Of a DNA stretch of 64,000 nucleotides, positions 1 through 10,929 are shown piece by piece; the stretch's first letter is position 1, and each line of letters begins with the position of its first letter. Position numbers and translations under genes: made by a program. Source of the stretch: Arion vulgaris (Eukaryota > Mollusca > Gastropoda > Stylommatophora > Arionidae); the NCBI GenBank assembly GCA_020796225.1, contig CM036767.1:26197253-26261252 (forward strand), read 5' to 3'. The notes beneath the pieces are model-generated. The model did not search any database. It was not told the DNA's origin and saw only the letters and a list, made by a program, of their open reading frames with translations.

Positions 1-745
1 AATAGGAGTGAGCAAATCTTATACGTCCAGCTGACGCTCTATCAGAAAAACAGTTCTTCATTATGCCAAAAACACGCCAATTTGAGTCCATGCACGTTTT
101 GTTTTACTGTTCAGTTACTATAATGTCCGACACTGTTTTTGATTACAGAATTCAACGGGCAGATAACTCTCATTTCATTCATGCATAATTATACAGTATG
201 GTAGAATTTTATTTTGAATTTTAGTAAATAATTTTATCTTTAAAATATATTTTTCCTAAGGAAAAAAGGAACTTTCGTGTGAAAAGTTTAGTTATAAGAT
301 GTTGTTTCATCCTCCACGTCGATAAAGGTTGAACACATGGATTTGTTCCAAAGTTCAAATAAACACACATAGTGTTTCATGTTTGTGATTCACCGACAAT
401 GATGGAGAATTCAGCAATGGCTAAGTATTGATTCAAGTTTGAAAGTCGTAGTTACTTGAATACAAATACAACAATAATTTCTAATAAATAAATACTCGAT
501 TTACATATAACTATTTATTATCAGATTATTCAGAATTTAATTCTCTGTATATTTTATTTGCCAACAGTATAAATCTAGCTTTTACAAAGAACTTGGGTTA
601 TAGGCATATTTCCAAGATCATTCCATTTTGAAAATTTTGCTAGAAATGTGTTCTGGCAGAGCGATTACCTCTCACAATTTTGTGGACATAAAGTTTAAAA
701 TAATGAACAATGGATGATTAGAATACAAACGTTTCTAATGTCCAC
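1..745. other. AT-rich sequence without recognisable features
   Basis: I see no coding frame, RNA gene or tandem array here. The sequence is AT-rich and unique at the scale I can read. A short imperfect inverted repeat around 721-752 (TTTCTAATG against CATTAGAAA) lies just before the Penelope terminal repeat. Confidence 0.5.
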
Positions 746-749
746 ATTA

Positions 750-893
750 GAAACAAGCTTGTATTTGGTCGTCCATTTGTTTTTTTAAATTTGTCACTCT
801 TGTTGTTCGTTTGTTTGATAAAGGCCTTGCTGGTCGAAACGTTGCTGTATTTTGTCATTGTTTTTTAATTTGTAAAACTACAGCATCTGTGAC
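750..893 (+). mobile_element. Penelope-like element terminal repeat, solo copy, with hammerhead-like core
   Basis: This block is shared with 31420-31571 (same strand) and 25970-26133 (opposite strand). Its first half recurs at 26985-27055, directly downstream of a Penelope GIY-YIG coding fragment, which identifies the family. Near 815-846 it holds TTGATAA, a short stem-loop (GGCC pairing with GGTC) and GAAACG. That order matches the hammerhead ribozyme core known from Penelope-like terminal repeats, but two core positions are altered (TTGATAA against the consensus CTGATGA). The surrounding element body is missing, so this looks like a solo terminal fragment. Confidence 0.6.
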
Positions 894-1079
894 AGTTCAA
901 ATAGTTCTACTGCAGTCTCATCTATTTTGTATAATGGTGGCGCAACTACCTCTATTGTTGTGGAGACACGGGCGCTGGGTGTGTGGTAATTAAAGTACTA
1001 CTTGCAAATAACAACAGGTTAGTATAGCTGAGATGCCCAAGCTTTCTCCCCAGAAAACAAGGGCTTTGAAAACTGGCTT

Positions 1080-1165
1080 TCATGCTGTTGTTCATGCTTG
1101 TCCATGCTGTTGTTTATGCCGTTGTTCATGCTGTTGTTCATGCTGTTGTTCATGCTGTTGTCTTT
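1080..1165. repeat. Short tandem repeat, 12-bp unit CATGCTGTTGTT
   Basis: About six imperfect copies of CATGCTGTTGTT are visible, with variants such as CATGCCGTTGTT. Confidence 0.8.
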
Positions 1166-1339
1166 ATGATAACATTCCACATAGATCTGTCTCTACTTCT
1201 TGAATACAAAACCTTTTCAAAAATACATATCACATCTACTCCTTGCTGGAGACATTGAGATTCGTTTTTTTAAATGTCATTCTATATTTTTCTTGGAGTC
1301 TAATTTTCTTTATTTATGGTTTCAAGTTGCTGTGATCAG

Positions 1340-1650
1340 CCAGTTCTGTTTCCATGTTGTTGTGGGATCAAAAGTCTTGGTTTCCATGTTAAGTTGTGAT
1401 CAAAGTTCTGTTTCCATGTGCTGTTGTGATCAACAGCTCTGTTTCCATGTTAGTTGTGGGATCAAAAGTTCTGTTTCTGCTGTTGTTGTGGATCAAAAAG
1501 TTCTGTTTCCATGTTAAGTTGTGGATTCATTAAGTCTCTGTTTGATGTTAAGTTGTGATCAATAGTCTGTTTCCATGTTAAGTTGTGACTGTGTTCTGTT
1601 TCCATGTTAAGTTGTGATCAACAGCTCTGTTTCCATGTTGTTGTGATCAA
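1340..1650. repeat. Minisatellite, about 29-bp unit
   Basis: The unit contains GTTCTGTTTCCATGTT followed by AAGTTGTGATCAA and is repeated roughly ten times with many small indels. The frame open at 1200-1517 is a product of this repeat and not a gene. Confidence 0.85.
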
Positions 1651-1726
1651 ACAGGTTCTGCAGGCAGATAGTTTGATTTTTATGATTTACTAATTTAAAA
1701 TTCATTTTAGATTATGTTATGTTTTT

Positions 1727-2262
1727 CTGAGAGAGAGAGAGAGAGAGAGAGCTGAGCAGAGGTGGAGAGCGAGAACGAGAGAGAGAGAAATAAAGAGGAA
1801 GAGAGGACGAGTGAGCTAGAGAGGTGGAGAGCGATAACGACAGAAAGATAGAGGGAGAGAGCGAGAGAGCTAGACAGAGGAGGAGAGTGGGAGAACGAGA
1901 GAGAGAGTATGAGGGGAGCTTAGAGAGGAGGACAGAAACGAGAGGAGAGAGAGAGGGAGAGAGAGGATGAGGGAGCTAGAGAGAGGAGGAGCGGAGAACG
2001 AGAGGGAGAGAGAGAAAGAGAGAGAGCGAGGGACAGAGAGAATAGGAGAGCGAGAACGAGAGGGAGAGAGAGAGCAGAGAGGAGCGAGGGAGCCAGAGAG
2101 AGGAGGGTGAGAGCGAGAACGAGGGAGAGAGAGAGGAGCGAGAAAGACAGAGTAGGGAAGGAGAAACGAGATAGCGAGAAAGGGAGAGGAGAGGGGAGAA
2201 AGAGAGAGCAAGGAGCTAAAGAGAAGGAAAGGAGAATGACAGAGAAAGGGGGAGAGAGCAGA
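1727..2262. repeat. Purine-rich (GA)n / GAGAGA low-complexity tract
   Basis: More than 500 bp of almost pure A/G on the plus strand, made of GAGAGA runs interrupted by GAACGAGAG and GGAGAGCGAG motifs, with hints of a 50-60 bp higher-order period. The serine/leucine-rich minus-strand frames and the Arg/Glu-rich plus-strand frame over this tract are composition artefacts. Confidence 0.9.
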
Positions 2263-2429
2263 ACACTGTATTTGCTGTTTATCTGCATATTTAAATTAGC
2301 AACTTAGGTGGTGTGCTCAGAAAATTAGCAACTTAGTGGTGCCTACAAAAATTAACAACTCGTTTACTCGGTTACTCTAGTTGATGGCATGTCCAAATAT
2401 ATGGTCAATGATTTTCTTCATTTTTAGTC

Positions 2430-2695
2430 AATACATAATACAACTGTCTCTAGTCTTAGTCAATACATAATACAACTGTCTCTAGTCAATACATAATACA
2501 ACTGTCTCTAGTCTAGTCAATACATAATACAACTGTCTCTAAATGTCTATTGACACATAATACAACTGTTCTAGTCACACATAATACAACTGGGTCTCTA
2601 GTCATCAATACATGGGCCGCCAACTGTCTCAGTCAATACATACAACTGTCTCAGTCAATACATAATACAACTGTCTCAGTCAATACATTTACAAT
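2430..2695. repeat. Minisatellite, about 26-bp unit
   Basis: About ten copies of a unit with AATACATAATACAACTGTCT and CTAGTC, with indels between copies. It ends near 2695 in AT-rich sequence. Confidence 0.85.
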
Positions 2696-2759
2696 CTGAA
2701 ATCCAACATTAACCTTTTGAAATTTTGACTATTATTATTAATATTATATTTGAAGTTTG

Positions 2760-2955
2760 GAGAATATATATATATATTTATATTTATATCAGTTATCAGT
2801 TATATGAGGATTATCAATATAGCACTCCGGACATGTCCATAGGTGCCTGATCCCGCCTCAGCAAATCCAGCAAAGGTCTGTGTGACCCAACACACTTAAT
2901 AAATATATAATATATAATATAATATATTATATTATATTTATATATGTAGCATAAT
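2760..2955 (-). mobile_element. Possible 3'-end fragment of the R1-like LINE, with AT-rich tract
   Basis: The segment around 2822-2855 (CACTCCGGACATGTCCATAG and following) resembles the 3' end of the R1-like LINE at about 41590-41625 and its second copy near 58815-58850. All three are preceded by a GTTAT/CAGTTAT-like motif. A stretch of TATAAT/ATATTA simple sequence follows at 2898-2950. The match is short, so the assignment is tentative. Confidence 0.35.
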
Positions 2956-3071
2956 ATAGTATAGTTGGCTTGGTAGGGAAAAAGGCAAAGTGAGGATGCA
3001 GTACTAGGCAGATGAAGATTGGAATATGTTTTCTTACTTGCACGATCAGAGCTTTGATCACCCATTTTCAA

Positions 3072-3560
3072 GTTTAAAACACTTAGATGAAAACAAATGA
3101 AATCCTAACAGCGCAGTGGAAGGGCACCAAGTACAACAACCTTAATTCTACATATTTAAAAATGTGTGCTGTGGTGGGCTGTAAGCTATCTTAGCTTTTA
3201 GAGCTATGGAAGCCAGAAATTGTGTGAGAATCATCACTCCCAAGAATAACAACCGCTTGACATCTGTATGTTGGATTTGAACCTCGACTGTGTTCTAGGG
3301 ATGTCGCGTTGTTGACGTGAGAAAACAAACATATCGTTGGGACACATGTGCTTCATTGGATGAGATTATCACGCTGCAGTTTGTTTCTCTGTATGTTTAC
3401 AAAGGTAGCTGAGCTACGATTTGTTTGTTACAAGCACATTTCTTCTGGGATCTGCTAACTTCGATAATTTGATTTCTTCTCATATTTCTTCCAGGTCCCT
3501 TTGTCGGGTTTAGGATTTTTTCTCTCATTTCTAGTAGAGGCATGCGTGGCATAAACAAAT
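3072..3560. other. Unassigned sequence
   Basis: No sustained reading frame, array or familiar repeat is visible between the AT-rich block and the LINE remnant. Confidence 0.4.
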
Positions 3561-3569
3561 AACTAAAAT

Positions 3570-4160
3570 AATGTCAACTTGCAAAGCATAAGGCTCACCA
3601 ACATCCAAATAACAATGAAGAACCTGAACGTACAGAGCTGAATACTTGGGCTCAATAGTTAACAATAACGGCGACTGCTCCAAAGAGATCTCAAGAAGAT
3701 TGGCAATATAAACAAGAAGAACACCATGAAGAACTTGTGAGCAAAGCACCAGCAAAATATTGTACCATAAAATATTGAGAATACGCATTTCCAGTGGCTA
3801 CTTATGGTTGTGAATTACACCATTGGCACAAAAAAGAATGAAAATCCAGTCCTTTCGAAACTAAATGCCATGGTGAAAGATCTCATGAATACTATGGACA
3901 GAAAAAGAAAGAACACTGATGTTCCAAAAGAACTAAATAAAAAGAGAATTGGCTGATAACATAATATACAGAAAATTACATCAAAATTACAAAAAGCGTC
4001 ACGATGGCCTGAAAGAATAATATTAGAGGGCAGGTCCTGAAGAAGATACAAGATATTAAAGAAAACTTTGAATATGACTATCGAAGAAGTGGGTGAATCC
4101 ACTGTGAGACAGAATGAATTTAAGATGCGCTGCAAAGAGAGCAACGTCCTATAGCGATGC
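3570..4160 (+). pseudogene. Decayed LINE reverse transcriptase, C-terminal third
   Basis: The plus strand read in shifting frames gives a classic LINE post-catalytic segment: KYLGSIVNNNGDCSKEISRR around 3640-3700, then a motif matching the usual 'FPVATYGCESWT' region around 3788-3830, then a basic C-terminal part. The catalytic YADD-type motif would lie upstream and is absent. There are stop codons and frameshifts every 10-30 residues, so this is a dead fragment. The minus-strand frames over it (3531-3788, 3815-4234) are shadows. Confidence 0.7.
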
Positions 4161-4199
4161 GCACCTTGATGATGAGCTATGAAGTGAGACTGTTTGATG

Positions 4200-5035
4200 A
4201 ATGTTCCATCTTTCTTGGCAGTGTCCTCTGTCACACTTACTACTACTATTTTGTAGTTTGATTCTGTAATGATGTGATTTACACTTTCAGATGATTCATT
4301 AAAATTTTCATGGTGCTCAAGTTATCTTCTTTCTTGGGAGGGCAGACAAATATTTTGGAAAATCTGCTCTTGGAGTATTTACTATTATTTCATTCTATTC
4401 CAGGAAGATATTCCCTTTCGAGAAAAGAATAAATGGTTCTGTTCTGCAACAGTTTGATAGGCAAAGAGAGTTGGCTATTAAAGAACATAAATCAAGGACA
4501 ATTAAATAATTGTGGACACATCAGCTTATTATGAGGCATAGAGTAGATTTTCAGGCCATAGCTTTGGCCTTGGTCAGAATTAACACGCCTCACCTGCATG
4601 TTAAACCAATGTTCTTATTTCAATATTGGTGAGGACGGCCCACTGGCCCCACACGAGCCGTCTTGTACCTTTTCTGCACAGCTTTTTCTCTGGCGGTGTA
4701 CTTGTTATTTGTCTCGACGTCGGTCAGATACGCGTACGCATTCCTTCTGGATCTTGCTCGTCTGTGTTGCAAACGGATATCGCAGCATTCGGGATGACGT
4801 CTACCCTACCACCTACCGCACGGTAGCGCCTCGCCCACGATCCCCACCCACTTCGCTGATGTCGCAGTATGTTTCCAGGCCACCCCAGATGAGTGTGAGT
4901 GCAGGTCTGATCAGTGCACCACTGGATTCTGGCCGGCGTTGTCACTTCAACGTTTTGCGGCGCATGCTGATGCTTTGATAGCACACCAAGAACGTTTTTC
5001 GCTTTCTCACCTCAAATCTCTATAAGGAATGTGTG
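4200..5035. other. Unassigned sequence with a GC-richer block (4600-4985)
   Basis: The block from about 4600 to 4985 is clearly richer in G+C than its surroundings and is open on both strands (126 aa on plus from 4598, 86 aa on minus to 4724). I do not recognise either protein, neither has a clear domain, and base composition alone can keep such frames open. It may be an unrecognised mobile-element part or a conserved exon. Confidence 0.3.
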
Positions 5036-5070
5036 TGTGGTGATGTGTGTGTGTGTGTGTGTGTGTGTGA
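5036..5070. repeat. (GT)n microsatellite
   Basis: About 14 GT dinucleotides, interrupted once, at the edge of GT-rich sequence. Confidence 0.9.
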
Positions 5071-5214
5071 TGTAAATATGTTGTTTCTGTGTATGTGAGT
5101 CTGTTATGGTTGTCATGTATAGATATGTTATAGTTTGTATGCATGTGCATGCTATATGTGTACTTCAGAATAAGGTAGTGTCGCATACGCATATGTGAGT
5201 ATGCTGTGTCTGCT

Positions 5215-5300
5215 CCATAATCAGATCATCTTTACCGACCGATATAAAAATCATTCACTTGATAGAAATTATTGATTTTTACATTTTTATAGAAAATTGG
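5215..5300. mobile_element. MITE copy A, one terminal part (split element)
   Basis: The segment starting AATCAGATCATCTTTACCGA is the reverse complement of the right-hand part of the complete MITE at 27407-27964. The other half of the same element lies at 6700-7065, so the two pieces form one copy interrupted by about 1.4 kb that includes LINE sequence. The terminal inverted repeat on this side has largely decayed. Confidence 0.65.
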
Positions 5301-5339
5301 TATGACCTTCCTAAGGTATTTTTTTGCCCACTCCAAACT

Positions 5340-6290
5340 TTTTGTCTGTCAGATTTTCAATATATGTATAAGCCTTGGATGACCAGTAAATCTATTAGAT
5401 CGTCCAGCAGCATCAGCCGAGGCACGATGGCATGGCATTTGATGAAGGAGCTGTCGGAAGCCTTCCAGGTCACCAACGCGTCAAACAGGCTGTGCACGGT
5501 CTCGCAACACTTTCAGCATGATGTTTGCCGCTATGCTCACGGACGTCTTTGGGGCTGCGACGAACATGAGGTGCATTAGGATACAGGCTGTGACGGTAAC
5601 CTATTCAATCTTCGGAGGTTAAAATCCTCCACCAAGAATCAACTATCTCAAACCTGTTGCTTGCTGACGACTGCGCCCCTGCCACCAAACCCGAAAGAAA
5701 TGCAAGACTTACACATGGACAAGTTCACTTATTCCATAGTTTGGCACCATTAAAGTGCACCAAAAAAACAGGAGGCTGCGTTCAAGTCTGGCCTCAGAGA
5801 GCAGTACTACGATCCAAAGTCATCAACATTAAACACCAGCGTCTCCGCCAACGGACAACTTGCCTATCTGGCAGCCTCCTATCCAGATTAAAGAAACACA
5901 GATTCTGAGGTCACACACAGAATATCCAGCCAGTGCTGCGTGTTCGGAAGGTTACGTGTCACTGTGTGGGAGCGGAAGGGGATAAGCATAGCCACAGTTT
6001 TGAAAGTTTACCAGGCCATAGTGCTAACCACTGCTGCATGCAAGCGAGACATGGACAGGTAGAGTAGACACGCAAGAAAATTCAAACCGTTTCCAATAAT
6101 AAGCTGTCTTAGCAGAATACTAAAATAAACTGAAGGACAAAATTCAGACAGCGAAGTCCTCACAAGAGCAAAGTGATCCGGCGCATCAACACAATTGTTG
6201 GTGAAGGCCCAATGAAATGGTCAACACATTGTCTGAATGCCCATAAATGTACCCAAACAGTTGATGTATGTATGAACTTGAAGGGGGCAG
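5340..6290 (+). pseudogene. Decayed LINE reverse transcriptase inside a MITE
   Basis: Reading across frames gives in order: the 'EAFPVTNGVKQG'-type palm segment (seen as EAFQVTNASNRL, 5455-5490), then TFSMMFAAMLTDVFGAA (about 5508-5560), the catalytic motif as LADDCAP (5657-5680), a DKFTYS-type helix, KKTG (5764), and the thumb segment EVTHRISSQCCVFGRLR followed by VWERKGISIATVLKVYQAIV (5907-6022). DSEVLTRAK follows at about 6140. This is the order found in LINE reverse transcriptases. Several frameshifts and stops show it is dead. It sits between the two halves of a MITE, so it probably inserted there. Confidence 0.8.
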
Positions 6291-6407
6291 ATGTTTAGCT
6301 AGTATGGCATAGTAACGCTTTAAAAAGACACTCTTAAAGTGTCTCTAGCCGTTTCGATATAGACAACATCGTGCTGGGAATCCTCTGCGCAAGATCGCCA
6401 AATGGCG

Positions 6408-6710
6408 CTAACAGCAAAGAGTGGAACCCGAATAGCTGAGAATCATCGTATTAAGTTGAGGCACAGAGAAAACGAGCTGCGCGAAAAGACAGACATTGCC
6501 AACACGCACATGCCGTTCATCTTTAACGCGCATGCTCACCTGTAAGGGATTCTGCCCAGGATTGGACTCACAGTCACCTCCGCACACACCAGAGATGTTC
6601 AGCAGCACACGTTCGAGATTGCTGTCACTGCTCGCGATGGACGGTTATATATGTTTAGCAGTAATGAAACAAGTTTTTACATTTACACGTGCAATTCCAT
6701 ATAAGTAATC
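6408..6710 (-). pseudogene. LINE 5' ORF remnant with 2A-like motif
   Basis: The minus-strand frame ending at 6408 reads LLNISGVCGGDCESNPGQN near its start. This matches the 2A-like recoding motif (DxExNPGP preceded by a hydrophobic stretch and G/S) known at the N-terminus of some CR1-like non-LTR retrotransposon proteins. The usual V is C here and the last P is Q, so activity is doubtful. Nothing else of the ORF is recognisable. It lies on the opposite strand to the neighbouring RT remnant, so it belongs to a different insertion. Confidence 0.45.
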
Positions 6711-7066
6711 GGGAACTGTGGAATTAATCAGTTCACAATGTAAATTCTAGCGACCGTTATTGGCGTATGACACAACATTTATTTTCATTAAGAAGTGGAA
6801 GGCATCAATTTTTACTATATAGTACTGGCTTTTATACTAACATGTAATATTCCTTGCAAACATTTTATTTCACCATTTTGTGCATTACTGTAAAATTGAA
6901 CTTGATTATCATTTTGTTGTGCCTGGTGCAGAATAATATAGCAAAATGTTGTTTGCATCAATTAAGCTACCTACCAATTAGTTAAACATGAATTCGTAAG
7001 GTCGAGGTAGATAGATCAATAATAACCGAAGTGGTACATGAATTTTGGAACGACTATAGTGGTATA
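6700..7066. mobile_element. MITE copy A, other terminal part (split element)
   Basis: The sequence around 6875-6995 (CCATTTTGTGCATTACTGTA, then TGATTATCATTTTGTTGTGC, then ACCTACCAATTAGTTAAACA) is the reverse complement of 27515-27645 in the complete MITE. The terminal repeat is seen at 7038-7062 as GAATTTTGGAACGACTATAG. Confidence 0.7.
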
Positions 7067-7329
7067 TATGTAAAGTCCATTATGAATACAGCATCCAATC
7101 TAACTCTAATATATTTAGTTATCGATCTGTGACATCTATTATGATATGGTGATGTCACAGTCAGAGGCGTATAAAGGCACCATGAAGGTGGGGTTGAGAA
7201 ATGTGCATACGCATTTCTGTTGGGTCGTAAGTTTAAGCTCTATTTCTCATAGTTACAATTTATTTCCGAGAAATACTTCAATGTTTTGTAATTAGGTTTA
7301 GGTTCCATACTCTCTGGTGCATGATTTTG

Positions 7330-9775
7330 TTTTAGTATCACAACATTCTCTAGCTGTCTACATTATAGTATGTACTCTAAGACCACAACTTTTTCAGCTG
7401 TCTACATTATAGTATGTACTCTAGTACCACAACTTTCTCTAACCGTCTACATTATAGTATGTACTCTAGTATCACAACATTCTAACTGTCTACGTTATAG
7501 TATGCACTTAGTACTAGCAATATTTTTCAACCGTCTACACATAGCATGTACTCTAGTACCACAACATTCCCAACTGCTCATATTATAGTATGTACTCTAG
7601 TACCACAACATTTCTAACTGCTCATATTATAGCATGTGTACTCTAGTGTACTACAACATTCTTCAACTGTCTACATTATAGTATGGCTTTAGTACCACAA
7701 CATTCTCTAACTGTCTACGTTATAGTATGTACTCTAGTACCACAACATTCCTAACTGTCTACATTATAGCACATGTACTGTACCACAAATACTCTCTTAA
7801 CTGTCTGTTATTATAGCATGTACTCTAAAGTATCACAACTTTCTAACTGTCATATTTTATAGTATGTACTCTAGTACCACAACTTTCTAGTTGTCTACAT
7901 TATAGTATGTACTTAGTACCACAAATATTCTAACTGTCTACATTATAGTATGTACTCTAGTACCACAACACTTTCAACTGTCTACATTATAGCATGCACT
8001 TCTAGTACACAATATTCTCTAAACTGCCCATATATTATAGACACCAATTACAACACTTTCTAACCGTCTACATTATAGCATGTACCTAGTACCACAACAT
8101 TCTCTAACTGTCTACGTTATAGCATGTAATCTAGTACCACAAACATTCTCTAACCGTCTACATTATGTATGTACTCTAGTACCACAAACTTTCTAACCGT
8201 CTACATTATAGTACTGTACTAGTAAATAATAAACATTCTCTAACTGTCTGCATTATAGCACAAAATTTAGTACCACAACATTCTTCAACTGTCTACATTA
8301 TACATACTCTAGTACCACAACATTCTCAACTGTCTACATTATAGCATGTACTCTAGTACTAAGAATATTCTCTAACTGTCTACTGCAAAGATAGTATGTA
8401 ATTTAGTACCACAACTTTCTAACCACCCAGCATTATAGCATGTAATTTCTAGTACCACAATATCTTCTAACTGTTCACATTATGGTATGTACCTAGTACC
8501 ACAAGATTCTCTAACTGTCTACATTATGGTATGTACTCTATACCATACCACAAAAATGTAATATTCTCTAACCGTCTACATTATAGTATGTACTCTAGTA
8601 CCACAATACTTCAACCGTCACATTAGAAAAGTACTCTAGTACCACAACTTTCTAACTGTCTACATTATAGTATGTACTCTAGTACCACAAATATTCTCAA
8701 CTGGTCTACATTATATAGTATGTACCTAGTACCACAACATTTTCAACCGTCTACATTATAGCATTAAAAATTTAGTACCACAAACATTTCTAACTGTCTA
8801 TATTATAGTATGTACTCTAGTATCACAAATATTCTCTAACTGTCTACATTATAGTATGTACTCTAGTACCACAAACATTCTCTAACTGTCTGTATTATAG
8901 CATGTACTCTAGTACCACAACATTCTCTAGCCGTCTACATTATAGCATGTACTCTAGCAATGTTAACATTCTTCAACTGTCTTAAGACATAGAATGTACC
9001 TGTACCAACATCTTCAACTGTCTACATTATAAAGTGATGTACTTTAGTACCACAATATCTTCAACCGTCTACATTATATAATGTACTCTAGTACTACAAA
9101 CATTCTCTAACCGTCTACATTATAGCATGTACCTAGTACTACAACATTCTTCTAAATCAGTCTACATTATAGTATGTACCGAAGTACCACAACACTTCTA
9201 ACTGTCTACATTATAGTATGTACTCTAGTACCACAAACATTCCCAACCACGTCTACATTATAGTATGTACCTAAAGTACCACAACATTCTCTAACTGTCT
9301 ATATTATAGTATGTACTCTAGTACCACAACATTCTCTAACCGTCTACATTATAGTATGCAATTTAGTATCTCACAACATTCTAACTGTCTGTTATAGTAC
9401 ATGTACCTAGCAATGCCAACATTTCCTAACCGTCTACATTATAGTATGTACTTCAGTACCACAACATTCTCTAACCGTCTGCTATTATAGTATGTACTCT
9501 AGTACCACAACATTTCTAACTGTTCGCTATTATAGCATGTACTCTAGTACCACAACATTCTTAACCGTCTATATTATAGTATGTGTAATTTAAAGTACTA
9601 CACAACACTTTAATCAGTCTACATTATAGTATGTACTCTAGTACTACAAATATTTTCTGTGTCTGTCTACATTATAGTATGTACTCTTAGTACTACAACA
9701 TTTTCTAACTGTCTATTATATATGTACTTCTCTAGTACCACAACTTTCTCTAACTGTCATATTATAGTATGTACT
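7330..9775. repeat. Minisatellite, about 45-bp unit, 2.4 kb
   Basis: Roughly 52 copies of a unit reading TAACTGTCTACATTATAGTA, TGTACTCTAG, TACCACAACATTCTC. The copies differ mostly by one- to three-base insertions and deletions, not by substitutions. Any open frame in it (for example 7370-7588) is accidental. Confidence 0.95.
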
Positions 9776-10065
9776 ATTGTGTTGCCCATCTTCTGTATTT
9801 GATTTAGTTTCAGTTACCTTTGAGAACTCTGCGACTTCTTTTCAATATACTTCATGTGTTGTTAGTTTTGACTTTGAGAACTTTGCGATCTTCACTAATA
9901 TACTTCATGTGTTGTTAGTTAATTTTGAGAACCCTCGCACTTTTCTGCCAATATACTTCTATTTGTTGTTAGTTAATTTTGAGAACCCCTGCGATCTTCT
10001 GTCAATCTATTTCTGTAGTTGTCAGTTTCTGCAATCCGGGCTTGCTCTAATTCTTTGTAGCTGCG
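9776..10065. repeat. Tandem repeat, about 63-bp unit, four to five copies
   Basis: Each unit contains GTTGTTAGTTTTGACTTTGA or a variant, then GAACCCTCGC and CAATATACTTC. The unit is close to a multiple of three, so it produces an apparent 97-aa protein with an internal FENxxxFLxIYF-like period. I treat that frame as repeat-derived. Confidence 0.8.
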
Positions 10066-10079
10066 TTTAATGTTGATAA

Positions 10080-10360
10080 CATCTATAATCTTATACTGTT
10101 GGATTCAAGAAATATACAATTTTTATATAACAATACATATATTTTACCTGTTGAATGAAATATAATTACTTGTCATTGTATATACGGACTATCTATGTGA
10201 TTATATAAGAACGTATCTATTCTAAATATTGTGTCTTCTAACACCATTCTCTCACATGTTTGAAGCAATAATAATATTAATAAAATATATATATCCTATT
10301 AGTGGGAAGGGTTGAGGGGACATGATGAAAATGCCTAACACGTTTCTTCTATATGATTTT
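10080..10360. other. AT-rich spacer
   Basis: AT-rich sequence between two arrays with no gene visible. Confidence 0.4.
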
Positions 10361-10364
10361 TATT

Positions 10365-10775
10365 CTCCATGAGATGAACAATGAAAATCTACTTACTTCA
10401 TGTAGATGAACAAATGAAAATCTACTTTACTTTATGATGAACAAATGTAGTAATCACTTACTTCATGAGATGAACAAATGTGAAAACTACTACTTCCATG
10501 AGATGAACAAATGTGAAAATCTACTTTACTCCAAGTAGGATGAACAAATGTGAAAATCTACTCACTCTCTACGAGATGAACAAATGTGAAAATCTACTTT
10601 ACCTGTTATGAGATGAATGTGAAAATCTACTTTACTCTATGAGATGAACAAATGAAAATCTACTTACTCCTGCGAGATGAAATAAATGTGAAAATCTACT
10701 TTACTCTGCGAGATGAACAAATGTGAAAATCTACTTTACTCTGCGAGATGAACAAATGTGAAAATCTACTCTTTC
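10365..10775. repeat. Minisatellite, about 34-bp unit
   Basis: About 12 copies of GAGATGAACAAATGTGAAAA followed by TCTACTTTACTC, with frequent single-base indels. Confidence 0.9.
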
Positions 10776-10929
10776 TGACTACACTGATGATGTTGATCAG
10801 CACATGCTGAATGTAATTCATAATAATAAAGTACCTCATATCCCAGGGGCTGTTTATCCTGTCGGATTTCATAATATAGATCACCAAGAAGTACCTGTGT
10901 ACATTGGCATGCATGACTTGATGGTGTAA
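10766..10929 (+). other. Short uncharacterised open frame, possible terminal exon
   Basis: From just after the array to the TAA at 10927-10929 the plus strand is open for about 54 codons. It reads with SDYTDDVDQHMLNVIHNN, then VPHIPGAVYPVGFHNIDHQE and VPVYIGMHDLMV. It has balanced amino-acid use, no low complexity, and looks more protein-like than the neighbouring frames. I do not recognise it. There is no ATG near its beginning, so it would have to be a 3' exon or a fragment. An AATAAA occurs at about 11179. Confidence 0.25.

Noticed and set aside
1870..2307. Overlapping Ser/Leu-rich (minus) and Arg/Glu-rich (plus) proteins
   Set aside because: These are readings of a (GA)n-rich low-complexity tract.
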